64,000 bases of DNA from NCBI GenBank assembly GCA_964636665.1, contig CAZWVT010000006.1, forward strand, positions 1 through 64,000, written 5' to 3'. Source of the stretch: JAAYLC01 sp964636665. Lineage in GTDB: Bacteria > Bacteroidota > Bacteroidia > Flavobacteriales > Flavobacteriaceae. The notes beneath the pieces are model-generated. The model saw nothing but the letters and a program-made list of their open reading frames with translations. It had not been told where the DNA came from and searched no databases. The translations under genes were made by a program, and so were the position numbers. Shown here in pieces: positions 1 to 8,486 of the stretch. How positions within the stretch are numbered: position 1 is the first letter of the stretch; the number at the start of each line of letters is the position of its first letter.

Positions 1-264
1 GAACACCTTGGAAAGTGCTTTTACGGGAAAAAGATATTTTCCGTTGCTGCGAATGTTCTTCCAGTGTCCTTTATTATCCACTCCACCTCCCGGAACACAG
101 ATGAAATACTTGACGAACTGACCGAATTCATAAAAACAGAAAGAGCTTGTTGCGACTTTTTTGTTTTCGGTCTTTCAATAAGCGGAGACAAAAGTGAAAC
201 TTGGTTGGAGCTAACGGGATCGGAAGGTTCAAAAGACTTTATTCAAACAGAACTTGGACTGTAG
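1..264 (+). CDS. C-terminal part of a small CC-motif protein (5' end outside window)
   Basis: The frame is open from base 1, so the true start lies upstream or may be the near-start codons around 64. The readable part is acidic and amphipathic, with the segment ELTEFIKTERACCDFFVF followed by a short WLELTGSEG stretch. This ERxCCDFF pattern resembles small soluble proteins seen in Bacteroidota accessory regions, sometimes near metal-resistance genes; that is recollection, not a search. The paired cysteines could bind a metal, which is inference only. The stop lies 6 bp before crcB, so the two are probably co-transcribed. No function is assigned. Confidence 0.5.
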   Translation, partial: EHLGKCFYGKKIFSVAANVLPVSFIIHSTSRNTDEILDELTEFIKTERACCDFFVFGLSISGDKSETWLELTGSEGSKDFIQTELGL

Positions 265-270
265 AGAAAA

Positions 271-642
271 ATGATAAAACAAATTGTACTCGTTGGACTT
301 GGTGGCGGAATCGGCAGTATTTTACGCTTCTTGACTTCTGTACTGGCTGCAAAATATTACTCGGACTCTTTTCCACTTCCAACATTTACAGTTAATATTA
401 TTGGGTGTTTTCTGATCGGACTTCTAATCGGGGTACTTGGACAAAATGTTCAGACAGACCAGAATTTAAAATTTCTATTTATCACAGGATTTTGTGGTGG
501 TTACACAACATTTTCAGCTTTTGCAGCCGAGAACATTACTTTAATGCAAGACAATAACTATTGGACAGCAATACTATACATCGGACTAAGTGTCGTCACA
601 GGACTACTTGCTGTGTGGCTCGGCTTAACATTGATAAAATAA
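271..642 (+). CDS. crcB: Fluoride channel CrcB/Fluc
   Basis: This 123-residue membrane protein has four hydrophobic segments. It shows the family landmarks: a glycine-rich GGGIGSILRF near the N-terminus, TFTVNIIGCFLIG in the second helix, and GFCGGYTTFSAFA in the third. The last is the phenylalanine- and threonine-rich stretch lining the pore in Fluc channels. The family forms dual-topology dimers in the inner membrane that export fluoride and protect enolase and pyrophosphatase. The length is normal for the family. It follows a small CC-motif gene by 6 bp. No fluoride riboswitch could be recognised upstream in the visible sequence. Confidence 0.93.
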   Translation: MIKQIVLVGLGGGIGSILRFLTSVLAAKYYSDSFPLPTFTVNIIGCFLIGLLIGVLGQNVQTDQNLKFLFITGFCGGYTTFSAFAAENITLMQDNNYWTAILYIGLSVVTGLLAVWLGLTLIK

Positions 643-684
643 AAGAACAATTGGGAAAAAGGGCAGCACACAACAGCGGTAACC

Positions 685-1013
685 GTTGCACAACTCCCCT
701 TTTTAAAGCAAAAACGTAAAATCTTATAAAAAACAACCTCGTTTAAGCCGATTTAAGCGAGGTTTGATTTTAGTTCCTACAAAATCCTAAAATTTTTTTT
801 AGGGGGTGAAAATGGGTATTTAAGGTCATTAGAAGGTTTAGAAACTAAACTGTCTAAGCTCAGTTCGTAAAACGATTTTGGAGTAAAATCTTTTTTTCCT
901 TGCATAGGTCAATTTACAACAACAAAACCACACAAACAACTGATACATAATGCATTAGTTGGTTTCTGTCATAAGCACTTAAAAGGTTATCTTTGAAAAC
1001 GGAGTTGTGCAAC
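685..1013. repeat. 13-bp inverted repeats bracketing a 303-bp non-coding segment
   Basis: GTTGCACAACTCC at 685-697 is the exact reverse complement of GGAGTTGTGCAAC at 1001-1013. The arms are too far apart for a simple terminator. They could be ends of a small non-autonomous element or a shared accessory-region repeat. No flanking direct target duplication was recognised. Confidence 0.45.
735..764. terminator. Bidirectional-looking hairpin downstream of crcB
   Basis: A 12-bp stem (735-746 pairing with 753-764, one G-T wobble) has a 6-base loop. A-rich sequence precedes it, and TGATTTTAG rather than a pure T-run follows. It lies about 90 bp after the crcB stop and probably ends that transcript. 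Confidence 0.6.
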
Positions 1014-1159
1014 AGGCACAATGTGTATAAGAAATAGCGGTTCAGTGCTAAATCAAAGATGATTCCTTTTGCAAAATTAAAAGTTCATTACTTTTTAATC
1101 CACTACTTTTCATACATTTAACCGTTTGTAGCAAGCAGTACCGTAAAGTTAAAACAAAG

Positions 1160-1705
1160 ATGACAATATACATTTCAATTCTAAGAGGAATAAACGTAAG
1201 TGGACAAAAAATAATAAAAATGGACGCTTTAAAAAAAATGTATGAAAAACTAAACTATGAAAATGTAAAGACCTATGTACAAAGTGGTAATGTCATCTTT
1301 TCATCTAAAGAAAAAGATAAAAAAGAACTTGAGAAAATAATCTCATCACAAATTGAAAAAGAATTCGGATTTAAGGTGCCTGTAATTGTACTAAACACAA
1401 AAAATTTAGAAAAAGTTATAGAAAACAATCCTTTTGCGAAAGATAGCCTAAAAGAAACTAAATTTTTGCACGTAACGTTTTTAGCCGACTCTCTTACAGA
1501 ATTTGATACAGAAAAAGTAATAGATAAGAAACAAGAAAATGAAGAAGTTGCTTTTACTTCAAATGCAGTTTATTTATATTGCCCAAATGGATACGGAAAA
1601 ACAAAACTCAACAACACTTTTTTGGAAAACAAACTAAAAGTGCGAGCAACAACACGAAACTGGAAAACAACTAATGAACTTTTAAAGTTGACCAAAATAA
1701 TATGA
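1160..1705 (+). CDS. DUF1697 family protein
   Basis: The 181-residue protein begins MTIYISILRGINVSGQK and continues with YVQSGNVIFSS. These are the two most recognisable blocks of the DUF1697 family: a start like 'ALLRGINVGG' and a 'QSGNVxF' strand. The length matches full-length members. The family is soluble, with a mixed alpha/beta fold; its biochemical role is not established. The gene stands alone, with a 517-bp gap before it and about 330 bp after it, and is lysine- and asparagine-rich. This fits a recently acquired accessory gene, although that is inference. Confidence 0.85.
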   Translation: MTIYISILRGINVSGQKIIKMDALKKMYEKLNYENVKTYVQSGNVIFSSKEKDKKELEKIISSQIEKEFGFKVPVIVLNTKNLEKVIENNPFAKDSLKETKFLHVTFLADSLTEFDTEKVIDKKQENEEVAFTSNAVYLYCPNGYGKTKLNNTFLENKLKVRATTRNWKTTNELLKLTKII

Positions 1706-2035
1706 CAAATAAATATATCCTAATATTTCAAATGGTTATAAAAACCTACTCGAAATTGACTTAATCGGAAATGAAAAATATATTTTCAACAAAAATATGA
1801 GAATGAATTTTCTCAAAAAAATAAAAATCTCTTAGTTGAATATTATAAGAAAAAATATTGCCGACAATGTCTAACTGTAATTACTTACCGAATTTATCAA
1901 GCTGCAAAAAAAAACACAACCATTCATTACCTATTTGAATTCAGATTTTCCAAGCATAAAAAATCGAATAATCTAACCTGACAATTAAAATCTTAAATTG
2001 TTTTCGATTTTGAAATATTCATATTCATTTTAACT
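1706..2035 (+). other. AT-rich non-coding stretch with a possible gene remnant
   Basis: About 330 bases without a gene. One frame (roughly 1720-1835) reads like protein, including NGYKNLLEIDLIGNEKYIF. It has no start codon and is bounded by in-frame stops, so it may be a decayed fragment. Nothing else recognisable was seen apart from AT-rich sequence before the next gene. Confidence 0.3.
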
Positions 2036-2551
2036 ATGAAAAAAATTGTTTTCATCGTCTTTATTCTGTTTTCGATTTCTGGCTTCTCTCAAAATTCAGA
2101 AAATAAGTTTTCTTTACATTCCGCAGATGTCGGATTTGGAATTTTTCTTTTTGATTTAAATGCAAAAGAAGGCGGAGGACTTTCTCTTTTTGCAAATATG
2201 ACTGCCGAAATCCATAAAAATTTATTTGGCTTAGCTTATTTAGGCGGAACCGATATTCCAATCTACGGAGAATCTCTGTATAGTATAAATGAGTTGAGTT
2301 TAAGTTATGGTAGAGAAATAAAACCTTTTCACTGGCTTGTCTTTCAGGGTTTTGCAGGAGCGGGTTTTTACAATCAAAATAGTAAAAATGAAGGGAAAAA
2401 CGCTGGAAATACAATCTCCTTTCCTTTAAAATTTAATATGAAGTTTTGGTTAAGCCAAAAATTTGGAATGGGAGTCAATTCAATCTACAGCATAAATTCA
2501 ATAAATAATTACTATTCGATAAATTTGATTTTTACATTGAGTTTAGAATAA
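2036..2551 (+). CDS. Predicted secreted outer-membrane beta-barrel protein, function unknown
   Basis: The 171-residue protein opens with a clean signal peptide (MKKIVFIVFILFSISGFSQ, likely cleaved after the FSQ). Alternating hydrophobic/polar strands rich in glycine and aromatic residues follow, and the protein ends in a strand (YYSINLIFTLSLE) typical of an outer-membrane barrel terminus. No catalytic motif is visible. It is followed after 75 bp by the convergent end of parC. Its family was not recognised. A small porin-like or structural barrel is the best inference. Confidence 0.6.
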   Translation: MKKIVFIVFILFSISGFSQNSENKFSLHSADVGFGIFLFDLNAKEGGGLSLFANMTAEIHKNLFGLAYLGGTDIPIYGESLYSINELSLSYGREIKPFHWLVFQGFAGAGFYNQNSKNEGKNAGNTISFPLKFNMKFWLSQKFGMGVNSIYSINSINNYYSINLIFTLSLE

Positions 2552-2626
2552 AAATATCACAAAACAACCTCTTCCAGCAACTCTATTTCTGCATAAATTA
2601 ACATCCGAAAACTGAAATAAAACAAA

Positions 2627-5284
2627 TCAAAACAACAAGCCCTGACCGGTTTCATCGGTTTTTAAATCTTTTTTTTTATCGGAATCATCCGTAATTTCTG
2701 TTTGTGTATCAGGTTTATCCATTTTAGAAGTTTCATCTTTAAGCTCTTGAGTGATTTCTTCAGATTCCTCATAAGGCAAAGACTCAAGAGAATTGATTTC
2801 CAAAACTTTTTCTTTGGTCAGCTGATTTCCCATTGCCGTTATCCCTTTGATTGCAATAAAAGATTCCAAATCCACTTCCAAATTGTCTTCTCGTTCTTGA
2901 CCGCGCTTTTTTACAAAAACCACTTCGGCAACCGGACGATAATCGGTAAAAATTTTCTCGAGATAGGAATTGGGATGATCGGTTATGACGACTTCTTCTT
3001 TGTCGGGATTATCAATTAAAAATCGCTTTACATAAAACAACTCTTTCTCCCCTTCCCAATAAATGGCGGTAATCGGTTTGTTTGGATTCCATTTTTCCAA
3101 TACAATCATATCATCGTCAAACCTGAGCAACAAGTCGGGAATCACGGTTTTTACCAATCCTTTCTGACTGATGATCAACAATCTGTCATCTTTTTTAAAT
3201 TCTCCTAAAAGTTCACCGCGCTCATCTACATTCAGGCGTTGAACGGTTTCGTCAAACCATATTTTTCGAGGCTTCAGGGTTGACAAACCCTTTTCTTTTA
3301 ATTCAATTCTTTTGATGGGATGTTTGGTTACAACATTTCCTTTGGAATTGCGACCTTTTACCAATTGTTCGGCAAAATCCAAATCAAATTTCAGTTTTTT
3401 AATACTGCCCGTTTGTCGCAAATGAACGGTTACCATTTCGGCTTCTCCGTTGGGATTGGCCGTAAAATAAAGCACCTTGGACCCTTTGCTCCCACTGGTT
3501 AAATCATATTCCCTGTCTCGGGTTATCGAAGTTACTGCAAAACGTTTTATATACGAAGCACCTTTGGTTCCGTCGCGGTAAATCATATTGTAGATGGTAC
3601 GTTTGTCTTTCCTTTTAAAAACAGCTACGTGGATAATGTCTTTGCCGACAAATGTTTTGGCATCGACTTTTGTAACCATCATTTTTCCGTCTTGGGTAAA
3701 AACTATAATGTCATCAATATCACTGCAATCGGTTACGTATTCATCGCGCCGCATGCTTGTTCCGACAAAACCTTCTTTCCGATTGACGTAGAGTTTGGTA
3801 TTTCTGATTACAACTTTTGTAGCTTCAATTTCATCAAATATTCTGATTTCAGATTTTCTGCTGCGATTGGCTCCGTAATTCTTTTTAATTCTTTTAAAAA
3901 AATCAATTACGTATGCAATTAAATTATTCAGATGATTTTTTAGTTGCGCAATTTGTTCTTCCAAAGCTTCAATTCGCTGCTGTGCTTTATCAATATCAAA
4001 TTTAGAAATCCGTTTGATTCTGATTTCCGTCAAACGTACAATATCGTCTCTGGTAACTTGTCTTTTTAAATGTTTGATATGCGGTTGAAGTCCTTTATCG
4101 ATGGCAGAAATTACGCCTTCCCAAGTTTCTTCTTCTTCGATATCGCGATAAATTCTATTTTCGATAAAAATGCGTTCCAAAGATGCAAAATGCCACTGTT
4201 CTTCTACTTCATCCAATTGGATTTCAAGTTCATGCTTTATAAGTTGAACGGTTCGGTCGGTACTTCTTCTCAGCATTTCAGAAACACCGACAAACAACGG
4301 CTTGTTATTTTCAATAACGCAACCAAGCGGTGAAATTGAAGTTTCGCAACCGGTAAAAGCATAAAGCGCATCGATTGTTTTGTCAGGAGAAATACCTGAT
4401 GGTAAATGAATGAGAATTTCTACTTCGGCAGCAGTATTATCTTCAATTTTTTTAATTTTTATCTTCCCTTTTTCATTTGCTTTAAGAATGGTGTCGATAA
4501 GCGAAGAAGTATTTGTTCCAAAAGGAATTTCATTGATAACCAATGTATTTTTATCCAATTGGTTGATGCGCGCACGACTGCGAATCCTTCCACCTCGAAG
4601 TCCGTCGTTATAAGCGGTTACATCAATAATTCCGCCGGTTGGAAAATCGGGAAATAATTGAAATTTTTTGCCTTGCAGGTGTTTAATCGATGCGTCTATT
4701 AATTCATTAAAATTATGCGGAAGAATTTTTGTAGAAAGTCCCACTGCAATTCCTTCTGCACCTTGATGGAGCAACAATGGAAATTTTACCGGCAGGTTGA
4801 TGGGTTCTTTTCTCCGTCCGTCATAAGAAGCTTGCCAATTGGTGATTTTTGGATTGTAAACAATTTCCAAAGCAAATTTAGAAAGTCGCGCTTCAATGTA
4901 TCGCGGAGCTGCAGCGCCGTCACCGGTAAGGATGTTTCCCCAGTTTCCCTGCGTGTCAATCAGCAAATCTTTTTGTCCGATTTGCACCATCGCATCTCCG
5001 ATACTGGCATCTCCGTGCGGGTGATATTGCATGGTATGTCCGACGATATTGGCGACTTTGTTATAACGGCCGTCATCCAAATCTTTCATCGATTGCATAA
5101 TCCGTCGTTGAACCGGTTTAAATCCGTCTTCAATCGCCGGAACTGCTCGTTCCAGTATTACATAACTTGCATAATCCAAAAACCAATCCCGATACATTCC
5201 GGTAACTTTGGTAATGGTTTCGTTGTTTGAATTTTCTTGATCCTCTGAAGAAGGCATTTGTGATTTATCAAACTTTTCGTTCAT
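2627..5284 (-). CDS. parC: DNA topoisomerase IV subunit A
   Basis: The 885-residue protein has the type IIA topoisomerase A-subunit order: a winged-helix breakage-reunion domain with VQRRIMQSM (about 59-66), YHPHGD (87-92) and the catalytic tyrosine in AAAPRYIEARLS (Tyr129). A coiled-coil tower (about 370-480) and a C-terminal beta-pinwheel-like region with an acidic tail follow. It cuts and rejoins DNA, with ParE supplying ATP hydrolysis, to decatenate daughter chromosomes. It lies 34 bp downstream of parE on the same strand, the usual flavobacterial order, which favours ParC over GyrA. The residues after YHPHGD are ASIGD, believed to be the lineage norm. Confidence 0.93.
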   Translation of the reverse strand: MNEKFDKSQMPSSEDQENSNNETITKVTGMYRDWFLDYASYVILERAVPAIEDGFKPVQRRIMQSMKDLDDGRYNKVANIVGHTMQYHPHGDASIGDAMVQIGQKDLLIDTQGNWGNILTGDGAAAPRYIEARLSKFALEIVYNPKITNWQASYDGRRKEPINLPVKFPLLLHQGAEGIAVGLSTKILPHNFNELIDASIKHLQGKKFQLFPDFPTGGIIDVTAYNDGLRGGRIRSRARINQLDKNTLVINEIPFGTNTSSLIDTILKANEKGKIKIKKIEDNTAAEVEILIHLPSGISPDKTIDALYAFTGCETSISPLGCVIENNKPLFVGVSEMLRRSTDRTVQLIKHELEIQLDEVEEQWHFASLERIFIENRIYRDIEEEETWEGVISAIDKGLQPHIKHLKRQVTRDDIVRLTEIRIKRISKFDIDKAQQRIEALEEQIAQLKNHLNNLIAYVIDFFKRIKKNYGANRSRKSEIRIFDEIEATKVVIRNTKLYVNRKEGFVGTSMRRDEYVTDCSDIDDIIVFTQDGKMMVTKVDAKTFVGKDIIHVAVFKRKDKRTIYNMIYRDGTKGASYIKRFAVTSITRDREYDLTSGSKGSKVLYFTANPNGEAEMVTVHLRQTGSIKKLKFDLDFAEQLVKGRNSKGNVVTKHPIKRIELKEKGLSTLKPRKIWFDETVQRLNVDERGELLGEFKKDDRLLIISQKGLVKTVIPDLLLRFDDDMIVLEKWNPNKPITAIYWEGEKELFYVKRFLIDNPDKEEVVITDHPNSYLEKIFTDYRPVAEVVFVKKRGQEREDNLEVDLESFIAIKGITAMGNQLTKEKVLEINSLESLPYEESEEITQELKDETSKMDKPDTQTEITDDSDKKKDLKTDETGQGLLF

Positions 5285-5318
5285 TTATTTATCAGCTTCT
5301 ATTTTGTATAATTATTTT

Positions 5319-7016
5319 TTAAACTGCGACTTCATCCAATTCTACTTTAAGGTTTTCGATGATAAATTCTTGCCGTTCGGGCGTATTTTTTCCCATATAA
5401 AACGACAATAATTCCTCAATACTCATGGTTTTGTCAATCATCACCGGGTCGAGACGCATATCGTTTCCGATAAAATTTTTAAATTCATCCGGAGAAATTT
5501 CACCGAGTCCTTTAAAACGGGTTATCTCGGGATTGGGTTTTAATTTATCAATGGCGTAAATCCGTTCTTCTTCGGAATAACAATAAATGGTTTCTTTTTT
5601 GTTTCGCACTCTAAAAAGAGGCGTTTGCAAAATGTAAAGATGTCCTTCTTTGATAATTTCCGGGAAAAATTGCAAAAAGAAAGTTATCAGCAGTAACCGA
5701 ATGTGCATTCCGTCAACATCCGCATCCGTTGCAATTACAATATTGTTGTATCTTAAATTTTCTATGGAATCTTCAATGTTTAAAGCCGCCTGAAGGAGGT
5801 TAAACTCTTCGTTTTCATAGACAATTTTTTTAGTCATTCCATAAGTATTCAGCGGTTTTCCTCGCAATGAAAAAACTGCTTGCGTATTGACATCCCTGCT
5901 TTTGGTAATGCTTCCGCTTGCCGAATCTCCCTCGGTGATAAATAATGTGGATTCTAAATTTCGTTCGTTTTTAATGTCGTGAAGATGAATCCGGCAATCT
6001 CTTAATTTTTTATTGTGAAGNNNNNNNNNNNNNNNNNNNNNNNNNNNNNNNNNNNNNNNNNNNNNNNNNNNNNNNNNNNNNNNNNNNNNNNNNNNNNNNN
6101 NNNNNNNNNNNNNNNNNNNNCTGATTGCGGCGACAATGGATTTGCGAATGTCACTCGCATCGTAATTTTTATTGTAAAATTCCCGAATGGTTTTTACCAA
6201 GGCTTCGCGAAAAGCGTTTAAATGTGTTCCGCCCTGAGTAGTATTTTGACCGTTAACAAAACTGTGATACTCTTCACTGTACTGCGTTTTGCTGTGAGTT
6301 AATGCGATTTCGATATCGTTTCCTCTGAGATGGATTATCGGATAAGCACTTTCTTCTTCACTGATGGTTTCCAGCAACAAATCTTTTAAACCGTTTTCGG
6401 AATAAAACTTTTCTCCGTTAAAATCAATTGTAAGCCCCGGATTGAGATAAACATAATTTTTAAGCATCCGGATGACATATTCCGTTCTGAATTTAAAATT
6501 TTTAAAAATAGTTTCATCCGGTCGGAAATTCACCTTTGTACCTTTTCGGCGTCCTGATTCTTCAACTTCCGATTCAAAAGTTAAATCACCCGTAGAAAAT
6601 TCTGCTGCTTTTAATTTATTTTCACGCACCGATTCAACTCTGAAAAAAGAGGAAAGCGCATTGACCGCTTTGGTTCCAACGCCGTTTAATCCTACAGATT
6701 TTTTAAAAGCACGCGTATCGTATTTCCCGCCGGTATTCATTTTAGAAACGACATCCACCACTTTTCCCAGTGGAATGCCCCGCCCAAAATCACGTACTTT
6801 TACCTCATTGTCTTTAATTCTAACTTCAATGGTTTTTCCCGCTCCCATCACGAATTCATCGATAGAATTGTCTATTACTTCTTTTAGTAAGATATAAATT
6901 CCATCATCGGGAGAAGAGCCATCACCAAGTTTTCCGATATACATTCCCGGACGCATGCGGATGTGTTCTTTCCAATCCAGGGAACGAATATTCTCTTCTG
7001 TATAAGTACTGCTCAT
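5319..7016 (-). CDS. parE: DNA topoisomerase IV subunit B, interrupted by an assembly gap
   Basis: The N-terminal GHKL ATPase motifs are present: KEVIDNSIDEF (metal and ATP), DFGRGIPLG and GLNGVGTKAVNALS. The C-terminal half has the TOPRIM landmarks ITEGDSASGS and TDADVDGMHI. Between SIVAAI and LHNKKLRD lies a run of 100 Ns that removes the end of the transducer domain. The reading frame happens to continue across the Ns. As written the product is 565 residues, about 50 short of the 615-620 I recall for flavobacterial ParE, so the gap is probably undersized. The gene should be intact in the organism. It heads an operon with parC. Confidence 0.92.
   Translation of the reverse strand: MSSTYTEENIRSLDWKEHIRMRPGMYIGKLGDGSSPDDGIYILLKEVIDNSIDEFVMGAGKTIEVRIKDNEVKVRDFGRGIPLGKVVDVVSKMNTGGKYDTRAFKKSVGLNGVGTKAVNALSSFFRVESVRENKLKAAEFSTGDLTFESEVEESGRRKGTKVNFRPDETIFKNFKFRTEYVIRMLKNYVYLNPGLTIDFNGEKFYSENGLKDLLLETISEEESAYPIIHLRGNDIEIALTHSKTQYSEEYHSFVNGQNTTQGGTHLNAFREALVKTIREFYNKNYDASDIRKSIVAAIXXXXXXXXXXXXXXXXXXXXXXXXXXXXXXXXXXLHNKKLRDCRIHLHDIKNERNLESTLFITEGDSASGSITKSRDVNTQAVFSLRGKPLNTYGMTKKIVYENEEFNLLQAALNIEDSIENLRYNNIVIATDADVDGMHIRLLLITFFLQFFPEIIKEGHLYILQTPLFRVRNKKETIYCYSEEERIYAIDKLKPNPEITRFKGLGEISPDEFKNFIGNDMRLDPVMIDKTMSIEELLSFYMGKNTPERQEFIIENLKVELDEVAV
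6021..6120. other. Assembly gap of 100 Ns inside parE
   Basis: One hundred consecutive N characters replace real sequence within parE. The round length suggests a placeholder of unknown true size. Confidence 0.99.
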
Positions 7017-7266
7017 AGTGCTGTTGTAAATGTGCTAAATATAAGGATTCGCGCTAAGGTGTAAAACGGTTTTGCGCGAAATTAATAAACACTTTTTAAG
7101 TAAGATAATTGTTTGTTTCAATTCAACGAAATATAACATTTTAAAAGAGAAATGCAAATTCCATTTTTCTTACCACAGCTACATTTTAAAGTTGTGAAAA
7201 GGATATGGATAATCTGAATAATATTTTTTAATTTCATATCGTATTTATCACTTCAATTTTTTTGAA

Positions 7267-8184
7267 ATGGAATTCATAGATTATTATAAAATTTTGGGTG
7301 TGGATAAAAATGCCACGCAAGATGAAATAAAAAAAGCCTATCGAAAATTAGCAAGGAAACTTCATCCTGATTTAAATCCAAACAATCCTCAGGCGCAACA
7401 AAAATTTCAACAAATAAATGAAGCAAATGAAGTTTTAAGCAATCCTGAAAAACGAAAAAAATACGATCAGTACGGCAAAGATTGGCAACATTCCGAAGCT
7501 TACGAGCAAGCAAGAAAGCAACAACAATCACGTGGTTTTGGCGGATTTGGCGAAACCGGAGGTCAATATACTTACACTTCGGGAGGCGAAGGTTTTGACT
7601 CAAACCAATTCTCCGACTTTTTTGAATCTATGTTCGGCGGCGGTTTTTCCGAAAAGCAACGCTCTCGAACTTCCGGGTTTAAGGGACAGGATTTTAATGC
7701 AACGCTTCGGCTTCAATTGACGGATGTTCTCAAAACCGAAAAACAGACCATTTCATTAGGCGATAAAAAAATAAGATTGACCATTCCCGCAGGTGTGGAA
7801 GACGGACAAACCATCAGAATCAAAGGATATGGCGGAGAAGGAATGAATGGCGGACCTAAAGGCGATTTATACATTACTTTCGAGATTTTGAACGATACAC
7901 CGTTTAAACGATTGGGAAGCGATTTGTATCTAAATCAAGAAATTTCACTTTATACCGCTGTTTTAGGTGGTGATATTACTGTTGATACACTCTCGGGAAA
8001 AGTAAAATTAAAAGTTAAACCGGGAACGCAAAACGATACCAAAGTTAAATTAGCCGGAAAAGGACTTCCCATTTATAAAAAAGAAGGACGTTTTGGAGAT
8101 TTGATTCTCACTTACAAAGTAAATATTCCCACCAACTTATCGGCTGAGGAAAAAGAATTCTTTGAACAACTTGCAAAACTATAG
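7267..8184 (+). CDS. cbpA: Curved-DNA-binding-type J-domain co-chaperone
   Basis: The 305-residue protein carries an N-terminal J domain (about 4-70) with the HPD tripeptide in KLHPDLNP. A glycine/phenylalanine-rich linker (about 90-135) and two DnaJ-type C-terminal substrate-binding barrels follow, with IPAGVEDGQTIRIKGYG and GDLYITF. It lacks the cysteine zinc repeats of true DnaJ, making it a type II J protein like CbpA. It would stimulate Hsp70 ATPase activity. The cbpM modulator gene starts 2 bp after its stop, matching the known cbpA-cbpM pairing. A separate grpE-dnaJ pair lies at 33.9-35.6 kb. Confidence 0.88.
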   Translation: MEFIDYYKILGVDKNATQDEIKKAYRKLARKLHPDLNPNNPQAQQKFQQINEANEVLSNPEKRKKYDQYGKDWQHSEAYEQARKQQQSRGFGGFGETGGQYTYTSGGEGFDSNQFSDFFESMFGGGFSEKQRSRTSGFKGQDFNATLRLQLTDVLKTEKQTISLGDKKIRLTIPAGVEDGQTIRIKGYGGEGMNGGPKGDLYITFEILNDTPFKRLGSDLYLNQEISLYTAVLGGDITVDTLSGKVKLKVKPGTQNDTKVKLAGKGLPIYKKEGRFGDLILTYKVNIPTNLSAEEKEFFEQLAKL

Positions 8185-8186
8185 TT

Positions 8187-8477
8187 ATGACTACAGAAAA
8201 GTATATTTTATTGAGTACTTATACAAAACATTCGCAGATAGAATCGCAATTTATCTATGAACTATTCGAGCAGGAATTGATAATTCCTAAAACTGAAAAC
8301 GATGAAATTCTTATCGATGAAAATGACATTCTCATTATCGAAAAGCTTTTTCGTCTGCACCGCGATTTGGGAATTAATTTTGAAGGACTTTGCACCATTA
8401 ATGAAATGCTGGAACGCATCCGGCAATTGGAATCGGAAATAAATCAGATGCGAAAACGATTGAACCTTTATGAATAA
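8187..8477 (+). CDS. cbpM: MerR-like chaperone modulator CbpM
   Basis: The 96-residue protein is helical, with a MerR/CbpM-like N-terminal part and a C-terminal coiled coil (LERIRQLESEINQMRKRL). In the enterobacterial system CbpM binds the J domain of CbpA and blocks its interaction with DnaK. Position directly after cbpA (2-bp gap) and size are the main support, because the family diverges strongly in sequence. Its stop is 9 bp from that of the convergent ychF, leaving no room for an independent terminator. Confidence 0.75.
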   Translation: MTTEKYILLSTYTKHSQIESQFIYELFEQELIIPKTENDEILIDENDILIIEKLFRLHRDLGINFEGLCTINEMLERIRQLESEINQMRKRLNLYE

Positions 8478-8486
8478 AAAGCGTTT

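Larger units (their letters stand above)
643..1159. other. Long non-coding gap between crcB and the DUF1697 gene
   Basis: About 517 bases with no convincing reading frame. It holds a strong hairpin (735-764), a pair of 13-base inverted repeats (685-697 and 1001-1013), and a small hairpin at 1005-1021 (TTGTGC/GCACAA). A long AT-rich run precedes the next gene. The sequence style resembles flanks of single-gene accessory insertions in Bacteroidota, but no integrase site could be identified. Confidence 0.5.

Noticed and set aside
201..395. Frame overlapping the CC-motif gene and crcB
   Set aside because: Out of frame with both better-supported genes and without family features.
1001..1050. Integron attC-like recombination site
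   Set aside because: A hairpin is present, but the required core site patterns could not be matched.
4990..5030. ParC residues after YHPHGD as drug-resistance changes
   Set aside because: Ala and Asp at these places are believed to be the normal Bacteroidota state, not mutations.
4715..5230. Plus-strand open frame opposite parC (about 170 codons)
   Set aside because: It lies wholly within parC on the other strand and reads like a shadow, rich in Arg, Ser and Phe.
5319..7016. parE as a pseudogene
   Set aside because: The shortfall comes from the N-filled assembly gap; all motifs outside it are intact and in frame.
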